Shown piece by piece: positions 51,252 through 60,193 of a stretch of DNA of 64,000 nt. The position numbers and the translations under genes are program-made. Location of the stretch: NCBI RefSeq assembly GCF_036346295.1, contig NZ_CP107819.1:8060001-8124000 (forward strand), read 5' to 3'. Source of the DNA: Streptomyces sp. NBC_00536. GTDB taxonomy: Bacteria > Actinomycetota > Actinomycetes > Streptomycetales > Streptomycetaceae. The notes below the pieces were generated by a model. That model ran no database searches. It was not told the DNA's origin and saw only the letters and a program-made list of their open reading frames with translations. Each line of letters opens with the position of its first letter. Position 1 is the stretch's first letter.

Positions 51252-54200
51252 ATGGAGTTCGAGCGGCGAGTGCAGATCCGGGTGACCCGGCTGGTGAAGG
51301 GGAAGAGGACGAAGGGGTTCGGCTCCGGCTACCTCGTCGCACCGCGGCTGGTGCTGACGGCCGCCCACGTCCTGGACCACATGGACCACAGAGACCGCAT
51401 GGACGGGGATGACGGCGACGAGAGCACCGGGGGACCGGTGACGGTGAGTCTGCCGGGCACCAGTGAGCGGGAGTTTCCCGCGGTCGTGCGCTGGCTGCGC
51501 AACGACGACACCGTGGATGCCGCGCTCATAGAGATCGCCGACGGCCACGGCCACGACTGGCAGGCACCGCAGTCCCTCGGCGACCTGCTCAGCCGGCCGC
51601 CCCAGCGCTACGGCGCCCTCATCGGAACCCGGGCCCACCCGGTCACCGCGAGCGGCTTCCCCCGCATGCAGAAGGACACGACGGACGGCCGACGCCTGGA
51701 CGAGCAGTTCACCGGCTCCATCGTCCCCGGAAGCGGATCCCTTGCCGGACGCTACGAACTCACCAGCACCGACCCCACTCCCCGCGCACCGGATACTCCC
51801 CGCGCGACGGACACCCACCACGCGACGGACACCCCCCGCCCACCGGCCACTCCCGTCGCCGGAAGCCCCTGGTCAGGCATGTCCGGCGCAGCCGTCCTCA
51901 CGGACGACGGCTTCGGCGGCGACCTGCTGTGCGGCGTCATGCGCCGCGACCGCCAGGCCGACGGAGGCACCCGCCTGACCGCCACGCCCGCCGCGGCCCT
52001 CCTCACCGACCCGGCGTTCCGCGCCGTCATCACCGAACACACCGGCTGGGAACCCGTCCTGGAGCCCGTCGAACCGGTGCGGCTGCTCACCTCCGCCGCG
52101 GTCGACCGCACCTTCCGCTCGCCCGCCTCCCTGCTGCGCGCGGACGCCGAGGCAGTCGCCTTCCACGGCCGTGACACCGAACTCGCGGACCTGCGCGCCT
52201 GGTGCGAGAACACGCCGGACGCGTTCGCGATCCACGTCATGACGGGCCCCGGCGGTCAGGGCAAGACCCGCCTCGCCCGTCGGCTGGCCGACACCCTCGG
52301 CTGGGCCGGCTGGGTCACCGGACACCTCCGCGCCGACCTCACCGACACGCCCGCCCCTGCCGTTGACGGCGTCCCCCCGGACCTCACCACGCTGAACACC
52401 ACCCTCCCGCTGCTCCTCGTCGTCGACTACGCCGAAACCCGCCCCCACGTCGTCCGCCGCCTCATCACGCACCTCTACCGTTCCCGCCACCGCGTACGAC
52501 TGCTCCTGATCGCCCGCTCCGACGGCGCCTGGCGCACCGCGGCCTTCCAGGCCGTTTCCGACGTCCGGGACCTCCTGGAAGAGGCCCCCGTCACCCCGCT
52601 CGCCCCGCTCTTCCCCACCGACCTCCCCACCACGACGTCCACCGAGACATCGACTCAGAACCGACGAACCGCCTTCACACGCGCCGTCGGCGACTTCGCC
52701 CGCCTCCTCCCCGAAGTCCCCACCCTGCCCCAGCACGATGACTGGGCCGCTCTCGCGGCCACGCTCCGGGCACCCGCCGACCTGGCCCATCGCCGCTACG
52801 ACAACATCCTCACCCTGCAGATGACCGCCCTGGTCACGCTCCTCCAGCACGGCCCCCGCCCGGTCGATTCGCCCCCGGGGACACCGCCGGAACGCACCCT
52901 CATCAAGCACGAGGAACACTTCTGGGAGGACAGCGCGAACACCTCCACATACCGGCTCGACCTGCCCGTCCCGGCTCTCGGCGCCGCAGTCGCCGCGGCG
53001 GCCCTGTGCGGGGCCGGCACGCAGGACGAGGCCCGGCGGATCGTCGCCACCCTGCCCGGTCTGCCCGAACACCAGACGGCGACGGCCACCGCCTGGCTGG
53101 CCGGCCTGTACCCGAGCGGCGAATCCGGTCACTACTGGGGATCCCTGCAACCCGACCGTGTCGCCGAGTACCACGTTTCGCGGGCCCTGGACGAGAAGGG
53201 CATCGCGTTACCAGCGCTGCTCGCCGCGGGCAGTCATGCCCAGCAGGCCCAGGCCGTCACCGTCCTGGCCCGTGCCGTCGTAGCCCACTCCAACGCGGGC
53301 CGCGACAGTGATGTCGAACGTACCCTCCTCGCGCTCGACAGCGCTCTGGACGACGTTCCCTTGGCCTACCAGGCCGTCCAGACCGCCCTGGCGGCACTGC
53401 CCCACCCGTCGCGCGTCACCCTGGACCTCAATCTTCGGCTTTCCGGCGCTCTCGTCCTCGCAGACCGGCGACGCGCGCAAGACGACCCGCACGCCCACGA
53501 CCCCAACCTCGCGCGCTCGCTGTCCAACCTCGGCAACCGGCTGGAGGAAGCCGGGCACTGGCGCGAGGCACTCGCGGCCACCACGGACGCGACGACGATC
53601 TACCTCCGGCTCGTGGGCGAGGATCCGAACGCCCACGTCGCGCACCTCGCCACCTCGCTGTCCAACCTCGGCCTCCGGCTGTCGGAGGCGGGGGAGTGGG
53701 ACAGGGCCCTGACGGCCACGGAGGAGGCGGTGCGGATACGACGCCTGCTCGCGGCGGAGAACCCGGAAACCTTCAATCCCCAGCTCGCCGCCGCGTTGAC
53801 CAATCTCGGACTCCGATTGTCCGAGGCGGGCAAGCCCACGGAGGCCGTGAAGGCCAGCGAGGAGGCGGTGGCCATCTACCACCGGCTGGCGGCGGCCAAC
53901 CCGGACTCAGCCTGGGAGCCCGAGCTGGCCGCCGCGTTGACCAATCTCGGAGGCTGGCTGGGGCAAGAGGAAACGGGCCGCCTGGAAGAGGCGCTCGCCG
54001 CCGCGAAGGAAGCGGTGGCCATCTACCACCGACTCGTGGTGGGCAATCCGGACGCCTACGAGCCCCACCTCGCCGCCACCCTGTCCAACCTCGGCCTCGG
54101 GCTCGCGAGGGAGGGAAAGCTGGAGGAGGCCTTGAGCGCCACCGAGCGGGCGGCAGGGATCTACGAGCGGCTGGCGACCGACAACCCGCACGCCCACGAA

Positions 54201-54752
54201 CCCCGCCTCGCCACCGCGCTGTCCAACCTCGGCATCTGGCTGTGGGAGACGGAGAAGCGGGAAGAAGCTCTGGCCGCCATCGAACGGGTGGCCAGCATCT
54301 ACGAGCGGCTGGCGACCAACAATCCGCACGTGTACGCACCCAAACTCGCCACCACGCTGACCAACCTCGGCGTCTGGCTGTCGAACACAGAACAGCGGGA
54401 GGAAGCCCTGGCCGTTGCCGAACGGGCAGTGGAGTCATGGCGTCGGCTCACCGCCGACAACCAGGTCGCCTACGGATCCAACCTCGCCGAATCTCTCTTC
54501 TTCCTGGCCCTGATGCTGCTGCTGGCGGACGACCTTCCGAAGACGTTGCGCACGGCAGGAGAAGCCGTCGCGTACGAACGCGGGCACAGGGGCGCTCCCG
54601 CGGTTCCCTCTCTACACCTCAAGCTCCACACCGTGCTGACCATGAAGGCGAAGTCGCTCGACGATCTGGGGAGCCGCCGGGAAGCGACGGAAGTCCGACG
54701 CTGGCTCGCGGCGAACCCGCTTCCTCCCGGCCCTCCCCACAACCGCCCCTAA
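51252..54752 (+). CDS. Trypsin-STAND NTPase-TPR protein (NLR-like conflict effector)
   Basis: The 1,166-residue protein joins a trypsin-like protease (residues 1-265) with triad His39 (TAAHVLD), Asp89 (DDTVDAALI) and Ser211 (GMSGAAV), a STAND NTPase with Walker A at 332-339 (GPGGQGKT) and Walker B at 387-395 (LLLVVDYAE), and about seven TPR-like repeats (residues 820-1120, pattern LATALSNLG then EEALAAIERVASIYERLA). No signal peptide is present. In such proteins the TPRs sense an invader, the NTPase oligomerises and the protease is the effector. A Trypco2 gene lies convergent nearby. Function is inferred from architecture; family defence roles are known for related STAND proteins. Confidence 0.9.
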   Translation: MEFERRVQIRVTRLVKGKRTKGFGSGYLVAPRLVLTAAHVLDHMDHRDRMDGDDGDESTGGPVTVSLPGTSEREFPAVVRWLRNDDTVDAALIEIADGHGHDWQAPQSLGDLLSRPPQRYGALIGTRAHPVTASGFPRMQKDTTDGRRLDEQFTGSIVPGSGSLAGRYELTSTDPTPRAPDTPRATDTHHATDTPRPPATPVAGSPWSGMSGAAVLTDDGFGGDLLCGVMRRDRQADGGTRLTATPAAALLTDPAFRAVITEHTGWEPVLEPVEPVRLLTSAAVDRTFRSPASLLRADAEAVAFHGRDTELADLRAWCENTPDAFAIHVMTGPGGQGKTRLARRLADTLGWAGWVTGHLRADLTDTPAPAVDGVPPDLTTLNTTLPLLLVVDYAETRPHVVRRLITHLYRSRHRVRLLLIARSDGAWRTAAFQAVSDVRDLLEEAPVTPLAPLFPTDLPTTTSTETSTQNRRTAFTRAVGDFARLLPEVPTLPQHDDWAALAATLRAPADLAHRRYDNILTLQMTALVTLLQHGPRPVDSPPGTPPERTLIKHEEHFWEDSANTSTYRLDLPVPALGAAVAAAALCGAGTQDEARRIVATLPGLPEHQTATATAWLAGLYPSGESGHYWGSLQPDRVAEYHVSRALDEKGIALPALLAAGSHAQQAQAVTVLARAVVAHSNAGRDSDVERTLLALDSALDDVPLAYQAVQTALAALPHPSRVTLDLNLRLSGALVLADRRRAQDDPHAHDPNLARSLSNLGNRLEEAGHWREALAATTDATTIYLRLVGEDPNAHVAHLATSLSNLGLRLSEAGEWDRALTATEEAVRIRRLLAAENPETFNPQLAAALTNLGLRLSEAGKPTEAVKASEEAVAIYHRLAAANPDSAWEPELAAALTNLGGWLGQEETGRLEEALAAAKEAVAIYHRLVVGNPDAYEPHLAATLSNLGLGLAREGKLEEALSATERAAGIYERLATDNPHAHEPRLATALSNLGIWLWETEKREEALAAIERVASIYERLATNNPHVYAPKLATTLTNLGVWLSNTEQREEALAVAERAVESWRRLTADNQVAYGSNLAESLFFLALMLLLADDLPKTLRTAGEAVAYERGHRGAPAVPSLHLKLHTVLTMKAKSLDDLGSRREATEVRRWLAANPLPPGPPHNRP

Positions 54753-54857
54753 CCCCTCAGGAGCCGTATCTCAACCGAACATGATCGCTGAGTCTTCGCT
54801 GGTCAGGAATGGTTTCGGTGGGATGAGGGCGGGCACAGGCAAGTACAACTGCGACAA

Positions 54858-54914
54858 CAGGGCCTCCGGGTACTCGGTTACGGATTCGCATCCCCGAGCT
54901 ACCAGGAGGCCCTG
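54858..54914. terminator. Long imperfect hairpin after the trypsin-STAND gene
   Basis: CAGGGCCTCCGGGTACTCGG (54858-54877) pairs with the strand at 54894-54914 (CCGAGCTACCAGGAGGCCCTG) with few mismatches. It lies between the convergent trypsin-STAND and Trypco2 genes and may end both transcripts; an element end is another possibility. Confidence 0.55.
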
Positions 54915-55025
54915 CCTTCATGCACCAGCCGTCCGGAGATCACCCACGGGGGAAACCTGTTCGACCCGCACGTTCCAAGATCGGTTGAGATGCAGGTTCT
55001 ATCCCCTAACCCCTAACGCCCAGTG

Positions 55026-55364
55026 TTACTCCTCGTCGCTGATGTCTACGTCCCCGCCGCCCGGCGCGTGCGGGTTCAGCTTCACGGTCAGCTTGTGGAT
55101 GTCCTTCGTACCGCTCTCCTTCTTCCCGCCGAGGCTGATCACGCTCCACCTCAGCCCGCCGTTGACGCCCTTCGTCCGGGTCAGCTCCAGACCCAGCTCC
55201 ACCGTGATCTCCCCGAGCGTGAACAACACCCCCTTGTCACCGCCCTCCGCGGGGTCCGCGAGCCGGTTCTGGGCCTCGGCGATCTGCTCCCGTAGCAGCG
55301 TGACCGCGTCCGCCAGGTCCATCCACTGCTCATCCGCACCGTACGTACCGTACGAATCGGCCAT
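55026..55364 (-). CDS. Trypco2 (trypsin-co-occurring domain 2) protein
   Basis: The 112-residue protein matches the Trypco2 domain: DLADAVTLLREQIAEAQNRL, then LFTLGEITVELGLELTRTKG, RWSVISLGGKKESGTKDIHK and LTVKLNPHAPGGGDVDISD. These domains were described in computational work on bacterial STAND/NLR-like conflict systems, where they co-occur with trypsin-like effectors and may recruit or inhibit the protease. Here it lies 270 bases from, and convergent to, a trypsin-STAND gene. The ATG at 55364 has GGGGG upstream. Confidence 0.85.
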   Translation of the reverse strand: MADSYGTYGADEQWMDLADAVTLLREQIAEAQNRLADPAEGGDKGVLFTLGEITVELGLELTRTKGVNGGLRWSVISLGGKKESGTKDIHKLTVKLNPHAPGGGDVDISDEE

Positions 55365-55865
55365 CGTGGTCCCCCTTCTCACTCCATCGCACTGCTTCTG
55401 ACGTCCGGGCACTCCCCGCGCCCCGACCCAACGGTTCTCTCCCACAAGCAGATCGACCAAACCGCACCAGCCCCCCTCTCAGCGCTTCCGGTTACGCGGC
55501 AGGGCCGGCCATGCGTTACGATTGATCTTGTTCTCGCGGCCGGGATTCCCGGCGGTGGGGCTCGCGTTGGTGGTCCAAGGAAAGGCACCCCACTTCCCGT
55601 GGGGGGATGCAGGTGCAAGGCCTGCCCAGCGCTCGATCAAGGCCCCGGTCTCCTCAAGGAGACCGGGGTCTTTGCCGTGCCAGATGCCGGAGTCGCGATC
55701 CTGGTCGTGCCGCACCCGCCGTACCCCGACGGGCCCCTGCCAAGAGTCTGGCAGGAGCCCGCGGTGTAGGGAGCCGAGGAGGGCCGGGACCTGTCCCTGG
55801 ATGAGCAGCATCCCGGCCAACACTGCTACTCGGCTACCGTCCGCTGGTGGCCTGACGGCCCGGCA
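55365..55865. other. Gene-free stretch with candidate small RNA
   Basis: No convincing protein gene. The plus strand from about 55540 to 55668 has several self-pairing blocks (CACCCCACTTCCCGTGGGG; GCAGGTGCAAGGCCTGC) ending in an ideal rho-independent terminator, so it may encode a small structured RNA. This is a suggestion from sequence shape only. Confidence 0.4.
55643..55668 (+). terminator. Rho-independent terminator
   Basis: CCCCGGTCTCC and GGAGACCGGGG form a perfect 11-bp stem with loop TCAA, followed by TCTTT. It is unusually ideal for a high-GC genome and has no protein gene directly upstream, pointing to a small RNA. Confidence 0.85.
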
Positions 55866-56612
55866 TCACTTCAGGTGCCGGGTGAAGAACTGGGCCGCGG
55901 CGTCCCCCGCGAACGACGGTACGCCGGTGTGCCCGCCCATATTGGCGTTCAGCGTCTTCTCCTTGGAGCCGAAGGCGTCGAACAGGTCCAGGGCCGCCTG
56001 CCGGTCGTTCCCTTCGTCGTCCCACTGCAACAGGACGTGCAGAGGAATGGTGACCTGGCGGGCCTCCTCGTACATGGCCCGGGGGATGAAGCTCCCGGCG
56101 AACAGAACGGCGGCCGAGATGCGCGGCTCGACCGCCGCCAGCCGGGTCCCGATGGAGATCACTCCGCCCGAGTACCCGACCGGGCCGCCGATCTCGGGGA
56201 GCGCGAGGAGGGCGTCCAGGGCGGCCTGCCATTCCGGTACCGCCTGGTCGACGAGGGGGAGGATGAGCGCGTCGATGATCTCGCCGGTGACCGGCTCACC
56301 GGCCTCAATGGCCCGGCGCATGTCGGCGTGGGCCTGCCCGGCGGCGGGCGAACGGGGCCGGTCGCCACTGCCCGGGAGCTCGATGGTGGCCGAGGCGAAG
56401 CCGTCCGCCGCGGCGTGCCGGGCCCGGGCCGCCAGTCGGGGGTACGCCTTGCGCAGCCCGAGCGGAGGAGGGCTTACGAGGATCAGCGGCGCCGGTGCGG
56501 ACGCGGACGCGGACGCGGGCGTCCACAGGATGCCGGGGATCTCGCCGAGGGTGAATTCGCGCTCGAGGACGGCGTCGTCGAGGCGTTGTTCAGAAGTGAA
56601 GTTGAAGTGCAT
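55866..56612 (-). CDS. Alpha/beta hydrolase (dienelactone-hydrolase-like)
   Basis: The 248-residue protein opens HFNFTSEQRLDDAVLEREFT with a beta strand pair, then the hydrolase fold: oxyanion region ILVSPPPLG, nucleophile Ser in VGYSGGVISIG, acid Asp in LQWDDEGND and His in MGGHTGVPSF. It should cleave an ester, lactone or acyl bond. The ATG at 56612 is chosen because the next upstream start adds an unlikely tail. It is a single gene. Substrate unknown. Confidence 0.88.
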   Translation of the reverse strand: MHFNFTSEQRLDDAVLEREFTLGEIPGILWTPASASASAPAPLILVSPPPLGLRKAYPRLAARARHAAADGFASATIELPGSGDRPRSPAAGQAHADMRRAIEAGEPVTGEIIDALILPLVDQAVPEWQAALDALLALPEIGGPVGYSGGVISIGTRLAAVEPRISAAVLFAGSFIPRAMYEEARQVTIPLHVLLQWDDEGNDRQAALDLFDAFGSKEKTLNANMGGHTGVPSFAGDAAAQFFTRHLK

Positions 56613-56863
56613 GGTCGTGCCTTTCGGGAGTGCCACTGAACGGCGCTCCCGGACGACCTATCGCCCGACCGTGACCCCGGAGGAGAGCACCCATGTCGAA
56701 ACTGCGTTCACAGGTACCACCTCCTCGGTCTCTTGCACGGCCTCCGGAAACGTAGCAGTGGCCGCCGTGGTTCCGCCAACGGGTTTTCGCAGAGGCTCGA
56801 AGTGTGTCCAGCCTCGGGGGCTCGGAGTGCAGACGGCGAACAGGGTATGGAGGTCCGGTCGGA

Positions 56864-57199
56864 ATGAAGATCACGGTGTTGACGGTGGCGGACTGCCCGA
56901 ACGCGCAGCCTGCGCTGGAGCGGATCACCACCGTGCTGGACGGGCGAGAAGCACAGGTCGTACTGGTCGAGGTGGCCGATGAGGCCGAGGCTGCCCGGCT
57001 GGGTATGTGCGGTTCGCCGACGATCCTGATCGACGGCACCGACCCGTTCGCACCGCCCGGTGCCACACCGAGCCTGTCATGCCGCCTCTACCGGGGCGCC
57101 GACGGCACCGTGTCGGGAGTACCTGACGAGGCCGCCCTGCGCCAGGCCCTCGCCGGCACCACCGCGCCCGGTCGGGAGGCCGGGACCACGGACTGCTGA
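56864..57199 (+). CDS. Thioredoxin-fold (alkylmercury lyase-like) protein
   Basis: The 111-residue product opens KITVLTVADCPNAQPALERI and has GMCGSPTILIDGTDPFAPPG, then SCRLYRGADGTVSGVPDEAA. This is the small actinomycete thioredoxin-fold family often auto-named alkylmercury lyase. The single Cys in ADCPN and the cis-Pro (GSPT) suggest thiol redox or binding; the full MerB catalytic set is not present, so true mercury lyase activity is unlikely. Single gene. Confidence 0.82.
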   Translation: MKITVLTVADCPNAQPALERITTVLDGREAQVVLVEVADEAEAARLGMCGSPTILIDGTDPFAPPGATPSLSCRLYRGADGTVSGVPDEAALRQALAGTTAPGREAGTTDC

Positions 57200-57366
57200 A
57201 CCCCCAGGCCCTCGGAAGCCGCACACATCGGCAAGCGGACCCTCGCCGACACCCACCGCATCCCTGCCCCGGCGCCCCTCCCGGACCACCGCCTCGTCGA
57301 GGCCGCCCGACCTCGTGAGCGCCTTGCCCGAGTCACGGCAAGCGCGCTCGCGCCGCCCGTTGCAAC

Positions 57367-57867
57367 GTGCCCGCGCGCTCGGCAGGCGGCGACACCCTCG
57401 CGCTGGAGACGGCCGCAGCCGTCCGGTCGGCCTCGCAGGCGGTCGACCGGCTGAGGTCGCACGGTGCGGGGGGACGCGGGCTCAGCGCGGGCGCGCTCGA
57501 CGTCCTCGCGCGACTGAGTACGGCCGTGGACGAGGGTCTGAGCATCGGTGAACTGGCCCGTGCGGCGGGGGTGAGTTCCCGCAACGTCACCGGCTTGGTC
57601 GACACGCTGGAGGGCGACGGGCTGGCGCAGCGGGTCCAGGACCAGCGCGACCGCCGGTCGGTACGTGCCAGGATCACACCGGCCGGTCTGGACTGGCTGG
57701 ATGCCTTCCGGCAGCCGACACAGCGCGCCATGTCCGCCGTCTTCCAGGGCTTCACCGAAGACGAACTCGCCCGCTTCCGCGACCTGTCCCTGCGCGTCGT
57801 CGAGAACCAGCAACGCATCGAGCAGTACCTGAACTCGGCCCACCACGACCAGCCGCCGACCACCTGA
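57367..57867 (+). CDS. MarR-family regulator
   Basis: The 166-residue protein has the MarR winged-helix: LDVLARLSTAVDEGLSIGEL, ARAAGVSSRNVTGLVDTLEG and DGLAQRVQDQRDRRSVRARI with the DxR wing. A C-terminal helix (DELARFRDLSLRVVENQQRI) forms the dimer arm. The start GTG is followed by a basic-poor N-terminus. A SnoaL-like gene starts 26 bases downstream, so the two are one operon; the regulator may control that gene. Confidence 0.9.
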   Translation: MPARSAGGDTLALETAAAVRSASQAVDRLRSHGAGGRGLSAGALDVLARLSTAVDEGLSIGELARAAGVSSRNVTGLVDTLEGDGLAQRVQDQRDRRSVRARITPAGLDWLDAFRQPTQRAMSAVFQGFTEDELARFRDLSLRVVENQQRIEQYLNSAHHDQPPTT

Positions 57868-57893
57868 ACCGACCGACAACGAAGGAGTTCCGC

Positions 57894-58367
57894 ATGACCA
57901 CCAACCCGGCCAACCAGGCCGACGCGGCCGACCCGACCAGCGCGACCGACGCGGCCAGTGCGGCCACCCGGCGTACCGTCAGGGCCTACCACGAGGCCCG
58001 GTTCCGGGGAGACGTCACCGCGGCCGCCGCCCAGATCGGCGAAGGCTTCGGCTTCCGCAGCCCGTTCATCACCTCCGACAGTCCCACGGGCCACCTCGAC
58101 GGCCTGGACGGACTCCTCGGCATCGTCACCGGCGTGGAACTGATCAGCGAGCTGTACGGCGAGAGCGAGGCGACCCTGGTCTACGACGTCCACACCGCCC
58201 CTGCCGTCGGCATCACCCAGCACACGGCCGAGCACTTCCGCCTGCACGACGGCCGGATCACCTCGATCAAGCTCATCTTCGACGCCGCGCCCTGGCAGGC
58301 CATCATGTCCACGGCCGGCCCGACCTCCGACGCGACCCCCGACCAGGCCGTCTTCAGCGCAGGCTGA
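57894..58367 (+). CDS. SnoaL/NTF2-like protein
   Basis: The 157-residue product has an Ala/Asp-rich leader (about 25 residues, probably disordered) and an NTF2-like core: AATRRTVRAYHEARFRGDVT, FGFRSPFITSDSPTGHLDGL and a C-terminal strand set (EHFRLHDGRITSIKLIFDA). It may be an isomerase or binding protein. GAAGGAG lies six bases before the ATG. It follows a MarR regulator in one operon. No polyketide genes are near, so a cyclase role is unlikely. Confidence 0.85.
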   Translation: MTTNPANQADAADPTSATDAASAATRRTVRAYHEARFRGDVTAAAAQIGEGFGFRSPFITSDSPTGHLDGLDGLLGIVTGVELISELYGESEATLVYDVHTAPAVGITQHTAEHFRLHDGRITSIKLIFDAAPWQAIMSTAGPTSDATPDQAVFSAG

Positions 58368-58384
58368 GCCGGCCAAACGCCTCC

Positions 58385-59368
58385 CTACCGGGCCTGCCCG
58401 TTCACCTTGTCACGGTGTGTCACGTTGTCCTCGAACAGTTCCCGGGTACGGCGCAGCAGAGCTTCCCGTACGTCGTCCGGTGACAGGACCCGCAGCGGTG
58501 TGGCCAGGCTGAGGAGGTACCTGGCGAGCCCGTCCGCGTCGGGGCCGCCGATGTCGACGACCGTGGCGTCGGGGCCTTCCGGGCGATGGGTGCCGACCGT
58601 CGGCGGGATCAGCCGTAGCGCCTGCTCCATGGGCAGAGGGAGGCGGATCGTCACGTAGAGCGGGTAGGCGCCGGTCGCGATGGAGCGGGAGACGAGCAGC
58701 GCCGGGTCGGGTGGGTCGGTGAGTTCCACTGGGTGCCCGGTGGGCTGTATCCGGCCAACCCTGTCCGCCCGGAAGGTACGCCACTCGTCCCGCGTCACGT
58801 CCCGGGCGACGAAGTACCAACGGCGTCCCGTGTGCACCAGGCGGTATGGGTCGACCTCCCGGAGCGTGGTCTTCCCCTCCCGGTCGCGGTACGACAGGCG
58901 GCTGCGCTCGCCGCGGCGGCACGCGCCGGCCAGTTCCAGCAGCGTGCCGGGCGCGATCTGCGGTGCGTCGGGCCGTGTGGTGTGAACGAAGGCGGCGTCC
59001 ATCTCGCCGAGCCGGTCCGCGATCCGGGGTGGCAGGACCTGACGCAGTTTCAGCAGAGCGGACAGCGCGGCCTGGTCGCCGCCGAGAACGCCGCTGAGGG
59101 CGGCCTCGCGCAGCCCGACGGCCACGGCGAGCGCCTCTTCGTCATCGAGGATCAACGGCGGCACCCGGGCTCCGGCGCGCAGGCGGTAGCCGCCCCACGG
59201 CCCGGGTTCGGATTCGACCCCGTAGCCGAGTTCCCGGAGCCTCGCGATGTCACGCCGCACCGTGCGCTCGGTGACCGCCATCCGGCCCGCCAGTTCGCCA
59301 CAGGTCCACGACGGGCGCGCGGACAGCAGCGAGACCAATCGCAGCAGGCGGGCGGAGGTACTGATCAC
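58385..59368 (-). CDS. WYL-domain transcriptional regulator (YafY type)
   Basis: The 327-residue protein has an N-terminal HTH_11 winged helix (ISTSARLLRLVSLLSARPSW, TVRRDIARLRELGYGVESEP) and a WYL domain (SRLSYRDREGKTTLREVDPY, LVHTGRRWYFVARDVTRDEW) with a WCX-type tail. WYL regulators bind nucleotides or other ligands. The GTG at 59368 is used, though an ATG at 59395 lies by the operator. It is divergent from a glyoxalase gene, with an inverted repeat between them, so it probably controls that gene and itself. Confidence 0.9.
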   Translation of the reverse strand: MISTSARLLRLVSLLSARPSWTCGELAGRMAVTERTVRRDIARLRELGYGVESEPGPWGGYRLRAGARVPPLILDDEEALAVAVGLREAALSGVLGGDQAALSALLKLRQVLPPRIADRLGEMDAAFVHTTRPDAPQIAPGTLLELAGACRRGERSRLSYRDREGKTTLREVDPYRLVHTGRRWYFVARDVTRDEWRTFRADRVGRIQPTGHPVELTDPPDPALLVSRSIATGAYPLYVTIRLPLPMEQALRLIPPTVGTHRPEGPDATVVDIGGPDADGLARYLLSLATPLRVLSPDDVREALLRRTRELFEDNVTHRDKVNGQAR

Positions 59369-59395
59369 CTTCCGAAGTATCCCGCAAGATCGCAT

Positions 59396-59420
59396 GACCA
59401 GGACCGAACCTGTCCTGGTC
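59396..59420. promoter_or_regulatory. Inverted repeat operator between WYL regulator and glyoxalase
   Basis: GACCAGGAC (59396-59404) and GTCCTGGTC (59412-59420) form a perfect 9-bp inverted repeat with a 7-base spacer, a typical operator form, in the 71-base divergent gap. Confidence 0.75.
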
Positions 59421-59439
59421 CCGTCATAGCGTCCTCCTC

Positions 59440-59862
59440 ATGAGCCCTGAAACCACCTCCACACCCACGTCCGCACCCACCTCCACACCCACGTCCGCAC
59501 CCACGATCCGCTACGCGGCCGTCACCTTCGACTGCCCGGACCCCGCCGAACTCGCCCGCTTCTACGGCGACGCCCTCGGCCTGCCCGTCGCCTACTCCAC
59601 CGATGACTTCATCCTGCTCGGCCAGGAGGGCTCGGCCGGGCTGGGGTTCAACCGGCTGGCCGATTACCGACGTCCGACCTGGCCGGACCCTTCCCAGGAG
59701 AAGCAAGCCCACATCGAACTGGGCGTCGATGACCTGGATGCCGCCCAGTCCCGGCTGGTCGCCCTGGGGGCCGTCAAGCCCGCAACTCAGCCGGAATCCG
59801 ACCGGTGGCGGGTCCTGCTGGACCCCGCGGGCCACCCGTTCTGCATCACCACCCTGGCCTGA
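59440..59862 (+). CDS. VOC-family (glyoxalase-like) protein
   Basis: The 140-residue protein begins with a repeated Thr/Pro/Ser tract (SPETTSTPTSAPTSTPTSAP), encoded by an imperfect 18-base direct repeat, and then a VOC core: AAVTFDCPDPAELARFYGDA and QAHIELGVDDLDAAQSRLVA with DRWRVLLDPAGHPFCITTLA at the end. It is of the uncharacterised glyoxalase group. Regulation by the divergent WYL protein is likely. Confidence 0.87.
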   Translation: MSPETTSTPTSAPTSTPTSAPTIRYAAVTFDCPDPAELARFYGDALGLPVAYSTDDFILLGQEGSAGLGFNRLADYRRPTWPDPSQEKQAHIELGVDDLDAAQSRLVALGAVKPATQPESDRWRVLLDPAGHPFCITTLA

Positions 59863-59879
59863 GCACGATCGGCAGACTG

Positions 59880-60193
59880 ATGGCCATGAAGGCACCCCCG
59901 GGCAGGACAGCGGTGAACTCGCCGCTGTCCTGCTGAGGGCGGGGGAGAGGATGCGCGGCTTCCCTGGCTGCGAGATCTATCTGATCAGCCAGGACGCAGC
60001 CGATCCGGACACCGTGCACGTCACCGAGGTCTGGCAGAACGACGCCAGCGCGCAGGCGGCCCTCGCCGCTCCACCGCCCACTGACGGTCCCGGCCCCGGA
60101 GAAGTCCTCGCCCTGCTCTCGTCCCCACCGCGCCGCACAGACCTCACCGTCATGGACGGAGTAGGCCTCCCCACTCCCGACGGCCAGCCCTGA
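59880..60193 (+). pseudogene. Antibiotic biosynthesis monooxygenase-like remnant
   Basis: The C-terminal two thirds of an ABM-domain protein read GELAAVLLRAGERMRGFPGC, EIYLISQDAADPDTVHVTEV and WQNDASAQAALAAPP to a stop at 60193. The N-terminal part is in a different frame: ATG GCC ATG AAG near 59881 opens MAMKAPPGRTAVNSPL and stops. A frameshift just before GELAAVLLRA and the loss of the first strand make it a likely pseudogene. It follows the glyoxalase gene on the same strand. Confidence 0.65.
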
